A DNA stretch of 7,217 bases from an uncultured Collinsella sp. (lineage in GTDB: Bacteria > Actinomycetota > Coriobacteriia > Coriobacteriales > Coriobacteriaceae). The stretch is taken from positions 1 to 7,217 of the forward strand of contig CABUBY010000089.1 in NCBI GenBank assembly GCA_902489955.1, given 5' to 3'. Below, piece by piece: positions 1-7,217 of this stretch; within the stretch, counting starts at the first letter, position 1, and every line of letters begins with the position of its first letter. The position numbers and the translations under genes were made by a program. The notes under the pieces are model-generated. The model was not told where the DNA came from and did not search any database. It worked only from the letters and a program-made list of their open reading frames with translations.

Positions 1-671
1 ATGACCTCGGCGTCGATACCCTCGGCAGCGAGCTGCTCGGCAGCCTCGAGAGCCTCGCCGACCATCAGGCCGCAGGCGATGATGGTCACATCGGCGCCCT
101 CGCGCATGACAATGCCCTTACCCAACTCGAACTTGTAGGTCTCGGGGTCGTTGATAACCGGCGAGGCCAGACGGGCAAAGCGCATGTACACGGGGCCGTC
201 GCACTCGTAGGCGGCGCGCGTCACGGCACGGGCCTCCACGTCGTCGGCGGGAACGATAACGGTCATGCCGGGGATGACGCGCATCAGGGCGATATCCTCG
301 CAGCACTGATGCGTAGCGCCGTCCTCGCCCACCGAAATACCGGCGTGCGTGGCGCCGATCTTGACGTTGAGGTGCGGGTAGCCGATGGAGTTGCGGACCT
401 GCTCAAAGGCGCGACCAGCGGCGAACATGGCAAAGGTGCTCGCAAAGGCAACGCGACCGGTGGTCGCGATACCGGCGGCGACGCCCATCAGGTTGCTCTC
501 GGCAATGCCCACATCGAAGAAGCGGTCGGGGCAAGCGGCCTTAAATTTGCCGGTCTGCGTGGCGGCGGCCAGGTCGGCGTCGAGGACCACAAAGTCATCG
601 TGCTCGTTGGCGAGCTCGACGAGGGCCTCGCCGTAGCTTACACGTGTGGCGATTTTCTTGACGTCTGCCAT
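1..671 (-). CDS. Transketolase, C-terminal subunit (partial, runs off left edge)
   Basis: This is the pyrimidine-binding half of a two-subunit, thiamine-diphosphate-dependent transketolase, which moves two-carbon ketol units between sugar phosphates in the cytoplasmic non-oxidative pentose phosphate pathway. My own translation begins MADVKKIATRVSYGEALVEL and stays open for 223 codons to the window edge. The family is usually a little over 300 residues, so roughly a third is missing. Visible family signatures are DVGIAESNLMG (about residues 53-63, Glu58 being the expected cofactor-activating glutamate), an aromatic-rich TFAMFAAGRAFEQVR segment (79-93), and GEDGATHQ (115-122). Beyond about residue 185 the sequence enters the C-terminal domain. 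The ATG lies one base after the TAG of the N-terminal subunit gene. A strong Shine-Dalgarno (GGAGAGGAG) lies inside the end of that gene, so the two are almost certainly co-transcribed and made together. The sequence could also be read as a 1-deoxyxylulose-5-phosphate synthase half, but the partner gene fits transketolase. Confidence 0.95.
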   Translation of the reverse strand, partial: MADVKKIATRVSYGEALVELANEHDDFVVLDADLAAATQTGKFKAACPDRFFDVGIAESNLMGVAAGIATTGRVAFASTFAMFAAGRAFEQVRNSIGYPHLNVKIGATHAGISVGEDGATHQCCEDIALMRVIPGMTVIVPADDVEARAVTRAAYECDGPVYMRFARLASPVINDPETYKFELGKGIVMREGADVTIIACGLMVGEALEAAEQLAAEGIDAEV

Positions 672-672
672 C

Positions 673-1503
673 CTAGAGCTCCTCTCCGGCGGCCGTGAGC
701 TCTGCCATGGCCTGCTCAAACTGTTCATCGTTGGGGGCCTTGCCGTGCCAACCAACCTGGTTCTCCATAAAGGAGACGCCCTTGCCCTTTGTGGTCTCCG
801 CGATAATGGCAGTCGGCTGCCCCTTGGTGGCGCGAGCCTCGGCAAAGGCAGCGCGAATCTGGTCGAAATCGTTGCCGTCGGCGAGCTCCACCACATGGAA
901 CTTGAAGGCGCGGAACTTGTCGGCGAGCGGCATGGGGTCGTTGACTTCCTCGACGGGACCGTCGATCTGCAGGCCGTTGTGGTCGACGATCACGCAGAGG
1001 TTGTCGAGCTGCTGGTTGCCGGCAAACATGGCGGCCTCCCAGACCTGGCCCTCCTCGCTCTCGCCATCGCCCAGCAGGGCGTAGGTGCGATAGTCGTCGC
1101 CCCAGTGCTTGGCGGCAACGGCCATGCCCACGGCGGCGGAGATGCCCTGGCCGAGCGAACCGGTGGACATGTCAACGCCCGGAGTGTCGTTCATGTTGGG
1201 ATGGCCCTGCAGGTGGCTGCCGATGTGGCGCAGCGTCTCAAGATCCTCCTTGGGGAAGAACCCGCGCTCGGCGAGCACGGCGTACAGACCCGGAGCGCAA
1301 TGGCCCTTGGAAAGCACAAAGCGATCGCGGTCGGCCTTGCGGGGATCGGCCGGGTCGACGTTCATTTCCTCAAAGTACAGATAGGTCATGATGTCGGCAG
1401 CGCCGAGCGAACCGCCCGGATGGCCGGACTTGGCAGCGTGCACGCCGGTGACGATGCCCTTCCTTACCTCGTTGGCAACCTTTTTGAGCTCTTCGTCGCT
1501 CAT
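673..1503 (-). CDS. Transketolase, N-terminal subunit
   Basis: This 276-residue protein is the diphosphate-binding half of a split transketolase and should work only with the adjacent C-terminal subunit. It carries SGHPGGSLGAAD (26-37) with the conserved His28, LSKGHCAPGLYA (64-75), TGSLGQG (114-120), and the ThDP/Mg motif starting GDGESEEG (145-152) and closing at the Asn in DHNG (174-177). The motif spacing is as expected. The length matches the usual 270-285 residues of stand-alone N-terminal subunits and the frame is intact. The ATG is preceded by AAGGAAGG four bases upstream, a good ribosome-binding site, which fixes the start. It ends in TAG, one base before the ATG of the downstream subunit, so the pair forms a tight two-gene unit. 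A roughly 200-bp upstream gap to the YitT gene holds a candidate promoter, so the pair is probably its own transcription unit. Identification as transketolase is secure. Its sugar preference cannot be read from sequence. Confidence 0.97.
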   Translation of the reverse strand: MSDEELKKVANEVRKGIVTGVHAAKSGHPGGSLGAADIMTYLYFEEMNVDPADPRKADRDRFVLSKGHCAPGLYAVLAERGFFPKEDLETLRHIGSHLQGHPNMNDTPGVDMSTGSLGQGISAAVGMAVAAKHWGDDYRTYALLGDGESEEGQVWEAAMFAGNQQLDNLCVIVDHNGLQIDGPVEEVNDPMPLADKFRAFKFHVVELADGNDFDQIRAAFAEARATKGQPTAIIAETTKGKGVSFMENQVGWHGKAPNDEQFEQAMAELTAAGEEL

Positions 1504-1588
1504 TGTGCCTTCCTTTCATCCTCATTAGACAAAATGCGCACGGCACAGAAGGTCGTCCCAACCCAGCCGCGATGCACGTACGTCCTTC

Positions 1589-1616
1589 ATTATGCTGGAA
1601 ACTGATGGCTTTACCA
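1589..1616 (-). promoter_or_regulatory. Candidate promoter for the transketolase genes
   Basis: On the minus strand a CATAAT hexamer (1594-1589, five of six matches to TATAAT) lies 16 bp downstream of TGGTAA (1616-1611), a poor -35 hexamer. An A-rich tract lies just upstream (about 1618-1634) and could act as an UP-like element. The predicted start, near 1582, would leave a leader of about 80 nt before the transketolase ATG. The -10 is reasonable and the -35 is weak, so this is a guess supported mainly by position. Confidence 0.35.
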
Positions 1617-1632
1617 GACTTTTTATCATTTT

Positions 1633-1647
1633 TTGAGCAATTGAGCA
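1633..1647. repeat. Short tandem direct repeat upstream of the transketolase promoter
   Basis: Two exact copies of TTGAGCA (1633-1639 and 1641-1647) are separated by a single A. Relative to the candidate transketolase start this would be centred near -58, a place where activators often bind. No known regulator motif is recognised, and a 7-bp repeat in A/T-rich DNA may be chance. Confidence 0.4.
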
Positions 1648-1710
1648 GGCAGAACCGCTGATGAAACGGTTTATCAATGTGAACGTCTTTTGGATGGAAC
1701 GCGGTCGACC

Positions 1711-2601
1711 CTACGCGTTAATGTCCTTGAATCCCTCGCCGAAGGCTTCCGTAACGTCGGCGACCGTCACAATGGCGTGAGGATCGCGCTCGCGCACGAT
1801 CGTCTTGAGGGTATTGAGCTCTCGACGGCTCACGATGACCATGATCACCGGCTTCTCGGCGCCCGAATACATGCCGGTCGCCTTTAATTTGGTGCAGCCG
1901 CGGCCCAGACCATACATGATGTCGGCCGCGAAATCGGGGAAGTTGTCCGAGATGATGAGTACCATACGACGCTTGTTGCCGCCATCGACCACCGCATCGA
2001 TCACATAGCCGCTAATCACCATCGAAAGTCCTGCGTACAGGGCATTTTCGAGCGAGAAGACCGGAGCCGATGCCGCGCATACGGCAACATCGATTGCCAT
2101 AACGGTCGAGCCCACCGGCAGCGAGGTGTTACGCGAGATGATCTGGCCAATCGTGTCCGAGCCGCCGGTGTTGGCGCCGGCACGCAGCACCATGCCGTAA
2201 CCGATGCCCGTAATAATGCCGCCCCACATAGCGGGAAGCATCAGGTCCGCATGCGCCAGAGGTGCTACAAACGGGGCGAACAGGTCGGTAAAGAAGCCCA
2301 GCAGTACAAAGCCCGTCGCCGTCTGCACCACGTAGAACATGCCGCCCTCGCGCATAACGACCAGCAACAGCAAGGCGTTCATCACGATCGTCTGAATACC
2401 AACGGGAAGCGACACGCCTCGCGCCGTGCCGACCGCCTGGATAATGGTGGCAAGGCCCGTAACGCCACCGGCAGCAAGGCCGTTGGGAATCAAAAACAGG
2501 TCGGTCGCAATAGCGGCCAGAGCGCACCCCAACATAATCTGGGGCAGGTCGTGAAAGAAGTTCATCGAAAGAATGCACTTGATGTCCAGACGATATGCCA
2601 T
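1711..2601 (-). CDS. YitT family membrane protein (DUF161 / DUF2179)
   Basis: This predicted integral membrane protein of 296 residues belongs to the YitT family, whose biochemical role is not established. Hydrophobic stretches suitable for membrane spans lie at about 21-40, 68-84, 88-108, 119-140, 163-183 and 186-204. The glycine-rich stretch LAAGGVTGLATI (42-53) and the segment GANTGGSDTIGQI (142-154) are typical of the family. From about residue 212 a soluble DUF2179 domain follows, with KATGMYSGAEKPVIMVIVSRREL (240-262) as its hallmark. The length is close to the usual 280-290. I chose ATG 2601 because GAGGGAGG sits five bases upstream. An in-frame GTG at 2625 would add eight residues, but it falls inside a hairpin. 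The gene ends in TAG. No clear U-tailed terminator follows it: a 5-bp hairpin at 1653-1671 lacks a T-run, so some read-through toward the transketolase genes is possible. Confidence 0.93.
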   Translation of the reverse strand: MAYRLDIKCILSMNFFHDLPQIMLGCALAAIATDLFLIPNGLAAGGVTGLATIIQAVGTARGVSLPVGIQTIVMNALLLLVVMREGGMFYVVQTATGFVLLGFFTDLFAPFVAPLAHADLMLPAMWGGIITGIGYGMVLRAGANTGGSDTIGQIISRNTSLPVGSTVMAIDVAVCAASAPVFSLENALYAGLSMVISGYVIDAVVDGGNKRRMVLIISDNFPDFAADIMYGLGRGCTKLKATGMYSGAEKPVIMVIVSRRELNTLKTIVRERDPHAIVTVADVTEAFGEGFKDINA

Positions 2602-2613
2602 GCTGCCTCCCTC

Positions 2614-2641
2614 AAAAAAGCGCACCCAAACGGATGTGCTT
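2614..2641 (-). terminator. Terminator-like hairpin with U-tract directly before the YitT ribosome-binding site
   Basis: Read on the minus strand, arms at 2641-2632 and 2627-2618 form a 10-bp stem (one A/C mismatch, one T-G wobble) closed by a GTTT tetraloop and running into six Ts (2619-2614). The YitT Shine-Dalgarno begins two bases later. It could end the secA-prfB transcript, or act as an attenuator or structured leader for the YitT gene. Its inner 17 bp (2620-2636) are identical to the terminator at 7005-7021. Confidence 0.6.
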
Positions 2642-2681
2642 CGAACTTCTTCTTGTATTCGATTCTACCGATTCGCCGAAC

Positions 2682-2702
2682 AAAAACCACCCCTGCGCAG
2701 GG
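2682..2702 (-). terminator. Weak candidate terminator downstream of prfB
   Basis: The perfect 12-bp palindrome CCCTGCGCAGGG (2691-2702) is followed on the minus strand by GTGG and a run of five Ts. It begins about 60 bp after the prfB stop codon. The stem is short (four pairs around a GCGC loop, or an alternative AAACC/GGTTT outer pairing), so termination here is uncertain. Confidence 0.35.
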
Positions 2703-2764
2703 TTTATTCTGGATACAAACCCGTCCAACCGTTGGGATTGGCATCGGCTTGAAGCCACGATGTT

Positions 2765-3912
2765 TTAGACCTCCGAGCCTTCTGCATCGGCGTTGCCGGT
2801 CGCCCAGCGATGGTAGCCAATAACAAACGGGTCCAGGTCGCCATCGTCAAGAACTGCCTCGACATTGCTGGTCTCCACGCCCGAGCGCAGATCCTTGACC
2901 ATCTGGTACGGGTAGAGCACATAGCTGCGAATCTGGTTGCCAAAACCGATCGTGGTTTTGGGTCCGCGAATCTCATCGAGCGCCTCGGCGCGCTTCTCGA
3001 GCTCAATCTCGTACAGGCGAGCCTTGAGGATCTGCATGCACGCGGCCTTGTTCTGGATCTGGCTGCGCTCGTTTTGGCAGGTAACCACAATGCCGCTGGG
3101 AAAATGCGTCACGCGCACGGCGGAGTCGGTGGTGTTGACACCCTGACCGCCCGGGCCGCTCGCGTGGTACACGTCCACGCGGATGTCATCGGGGCCGATC
3201 TCGATGTCGATATCATCGGGTAGCACGGGGATGACCTCGACGCCGGCAAACGTGGTCTGGCGGCGCTTCTTGTCGTCGGTGGGGCTAATGCGCACCAAGC
3301 GGTGGACGCCGGCCTCGGCGCGCAGCATGCCAAATGCGTCCTTGCCCTCGACAGTAAAGGTCGCGCGGTCGATGCCGATGACCTCGGCCGCGGGACAGTC
3401 GTTGATGGTGACCTTCCAGCCGCGACGCTGGCAGTACTTCATGTACATCTTAAAGAGCATGAAGGTCCAGTCCTGGGCCTCCAGACCACCCTGTCCGGGC
3501 TTGATGGTCACAATGGCATCGCCGTGATCGAACTCACCGGTAAACCAGCTCGAAAGCTCAAGCTCATCGATGGCACGGGCCAGGCGCTCAGCCGTGACTG
3601 TAGCCTCCTCGCGAAGGGCGACGGCGTCGGGGTCATCCCCCATCTCCTCGGCAAGCTCCAGCGCGGCGCGGGCATCGGAAAGCTCGCCGCGCGCGTTGTC
3701 CACGGCAGCGATATCTTCCTTGGTGCGCGCAATCTCCTCCATGGTGGCACGGGCGGCGTCGGCGTCATCCCAAAAGCCGGGGGCCACGCTTTTGGCCTCG
3801 AGCTCGGTCACGCGCGTGCGCTTTTCGTCCAAGTGGAGATACGACTCGACCTCGCCGAGCCGGTCCGCAAACGCGTCCAGTTCGGCGGGCGTTACCTCTA
3901 AAGCCTCAGCCA

Positions 3913-3913
<1 letters not shown>
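2765..3913 (-). CDS. prfB: Peptide chain release factor 2 (RF2)
   Basis: RF2 reads UGA and UAA stop codons in the ribosomal A site and triggers hydrolysis of peptidyl-tRNA. The 382-residue protein has a helical N-terminal domain with the RF2-type PGFWDD (45-50), the GQGGLEAQDW segment (140-149), the GVHRLVRIS loop (202-210), the catalytic GGQ within SGPGGQGVNTTDSAVR (252-267), and an RF2-type C-terminus around SYVLYPYQMVKDLRSGVET (330-348). The stop-codon-reading tripeptide, classically SPF, is SPT here (210-212, confirmed in the DNA at 3286-3278). Gln219 sits where Escherichia coli and Thermus RF2 have a base-stacking His; I recall Gln in other actinobacterial RF2s. No in-frame UGA or CUUUGA slippery site occurs near codon 25, so the common programmed-frameshift autoregulation is absent. 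The start ATG overlaps the secA stop (TAATG), with an AGGA about eight bases upstream inside secA, which points to translational coupling. The gene ends in TAA. Confidence 0.97.
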
Positions 3914-6720
<2,807 letters not shown>

Positions 6721-6781
6721 GTGGTTTTCCTTTTTGGCCATCGCCCACGCCGTGCAGCTGCGGGCGAGTTAAACACAGATG

Positions 6782-6787
6782 ATTGTA
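6782..6787 (-). promoter_or_regulatory. Candidate -10 hexamer for secA
   Basis: TACAAT on the minus strand (five of six matches to TATAAT) lies 61 bp upstream of the preferred secA ATG, giving a leader of about 55 nt. No convincing -35 hexamer lies 16-18 bp upstream (the sequence there is GGCCGC-like), so strength and even use are uncertain. Between here and 6855 I see no other feature. Confidence 0.35.
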
Positions 6788-6855
6788 CTTTAGCCAAACA
6801 AGGCGCGGCCTATACGGTCGACCTCGACCGCCACGTAATAACTACGACCCGACCG

Positions 6856-6890
6856 ACCTGCCAAAAAGGGACTGGTTTATTTTGGCAGGT
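6856..6890. repeat. REP-like palindromic element 1 (perfect 11-bp stem)
   Basis: Arms ACCTGCCAAAA (6856-6866) and TTTTGGCAGGT (6880-6890) are perfect inverted repeats around a 13-base loop. The loop and left arm contain AAAGGGACTGGTT (6865-6877), which matches 11 of 13 positions of the core of the neighbouring element in inverted orientation. The element is non-coding and lies between a terminator and secA. Neither flank carries a classical U-tract terminator, so a dispersed palindromic repeat is the best description. Genome copy number is unknown. Confidence 0.6.
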
Positions 6891-6921
6891 TTTATCTGGG
6901 AAAACGCCGTCACTCTGCCAT

Positions 6922-6988
6922 TTGGTGCAAACCAACCCGTCCCCTTCGCACCAATCTGGTGCAATGGGAACGGGTTAGCCTGCACCAA
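6922..6988. repeat. REP-like palindromic element 2 (67-nt long imperfect hairpin)
   Basis: The whole element folds symmetrically about position 6955. Outer arms are TTGGTGCA (6922-6929) and TGCACCAA (6981-6988). Middle arms are AACCCGT (6934-6940) and ACGGGTT (6970-6976), extended by CCC/GGG. Inner arms are GCACCA (6948-6953) and TGGTGC (6957-6962). The outer GGTGCA motif is thus echoed at the tip. The core AACCCGTCCCCTT (6934-6946) resembles that of element 1 on the opposite strand. On the minus strand it directly follows the U-tract of the terminator at 6987-7031. It is non-coding and looks like a repeated palindrome rather than a terminator. Confidence 0.65.
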
Positions 6989-7031
6989 TAAAAAGAAAAG
7001 GGTCGCGCACCCAAACGGATGCGCGGCCCTT
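6987..7031 (-). terminator. Strong intrinsic terminator of the right-edge gene
   Basis: On the minus strand a stem of up to 15 bp (arms 7031-7017 and 7012-6998, one C/A mismatch and one wobble) is closed by a GTTT tetraloop and followed by TTTTCTTTTTATT. It lies 36 bases past the TAA of the right-edge gene and isolates that gene from secA. Positions 7005-7021 are identical to part of the hairpin in front of the YitT gene. Confidence 0.9.
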
Positions 7032-7066
7032 ATGCCATGAATGCGAGCGATTCCGCGGCGAGCTAT

Positions 7067-7217
7067 TTACTCAGCGGCCTCGGTGGTCTCGGCCTCGGCA
7101 GCGGCCTCCTCGACGGGAGCCTCTGCGGGAGCCTCGGCGGCCTGCTTGGCAGCCTCCTCGGCAAACTTAGCGGCACGCTTAGCCTTCTCGGCAGCCTTAG
7201 CCTCAGCGGCGGCCTTG
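7067..7217 (-). CDS. C-terminal end of an Ala/Glu/Lys-rich protein (partial, identity unknown)
   Basis: The last 49 codons before a TAA stop are open to the window edge and read as a low-complexity tail. It starts with a basic, Ala/Lys-rich helix-like part (KAAAEAKAAEKAKRAAKFAE) and changes to an acidic, Ala/Glu/Pro-rich end (APAEAPVEEAAAEAETTEAAE, about the final 21 residues). There is no recognisable domain. Such tails occur on several ribosomal or ribosome-associated proteins of high-GC Gram-positives, but nothing here identifies which. The reading frame is supported by the Ala/Glu codon pattern (GCC, GCT, GAG) and by the strong terminator 36 bases downstream on the same strand. Confidence 0.75.
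   Translation of the reverse strand, partial: KAAAEAKAAEKAKRAAKFAEEAAKQAAEAPAEAPVEEAAAEAETTEAAE

Noticed and set aside
1504..1600. Possible thiamine-diphosphate riboswitch in the transketolase leader
   Set aside because: The conserved CUGAGA-type core and paired stems of that riboswitch are not present in the predicted leader of about 80 nt.
646..1605. Long plus-strand open frame opposite the transketolase N-subunit gene
   Set aside because: It mirrors a certain minus-strand gene in GC-rich DNA. The protein has no recognisable domain and the frame is open mainly because of the codon bias of the real gene.
1595..1637. Plus-strand hairpin (CTGGAAA with TTTACCAG) followed by two T-runs, resembling a terminator
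   Set aside because: No plus-strand gene lies upstream to be terminated. The A/T-rich stretch is better explained as the promoter region of the minus-strand transketolase genes.
3830..3860. Search for the RF2 programmed frameshift site (CUUUGA) near codon 25
   Set aside because: The codons there read SYLHLDE without any stop or slippery run, and the frame is continuous from the ATG.
6721..7040. Plus-strand open frames of about 85 codons across the secA upstream region
   Set aside because: They run through the palindromic elements and the terminator, show no family motifs and no convincing ribosome-binding site.

Overview
The window is a GC-rich stretch of bacterial housekeeping DNA in which every convincing gene lies on the minus strand. 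The split two-gene transketolase, the release factor 2 with a GPGGQ peptidyl-release loop and no programmed frameshift, a zinc-tailed SecA and the base composition all suggest a high-GC Gram-positive bacterium. From recall of gene style I favour Coriobacteriia, probably Collinsella or a close relative. That is an inference and no database search was made.

Read in the direction of transcription (right to left), the layout is: (1) the last 49 codons of an Ala/Glu/Lys-rich protein of unknown identity at the right edge, followed by a strong intrinsic terminator; (2) a gene-free stretch of about 350 bp holding two palindromic, REP-like elements that share a core in opposite orientation, then a putative secA promoter; (3) secA, overlapping by one base (TAATG) with prfB (release factor 2); (4) about 160 bp with two terminator-like hairpins, one of which sits directly in front of the ribosome-binding site of the next gene; (5) a YitT-family membrane protein; (6) about 200 bp with a candidate promoter, a short direct repeat and a palindrome; (7) the N- and C-terminal transketolase subunit genes one base apart, the second running off the left edge.

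Functionally, secA-prfB couples the preprotein translocase motor with the factor that terminates translation at UGA/UAA. This is a common neighbourhood. The transketolase pair makes one two-subunit enzyme of the non-oxidative pentose phosphate pathway. The YitT protein is a predicted inner-membrane protein without a firm function.

No new multi-gene system is visible. The points most worth a second look are: an RF2 whose stop-codon-reading tripeptide is SPT rather than the classical SPF; the pair of REP-like palindromes upstream of secA; and a hairpin with a 17-bp identical segment used twice, once as a terminator and once inside the yitT leader.
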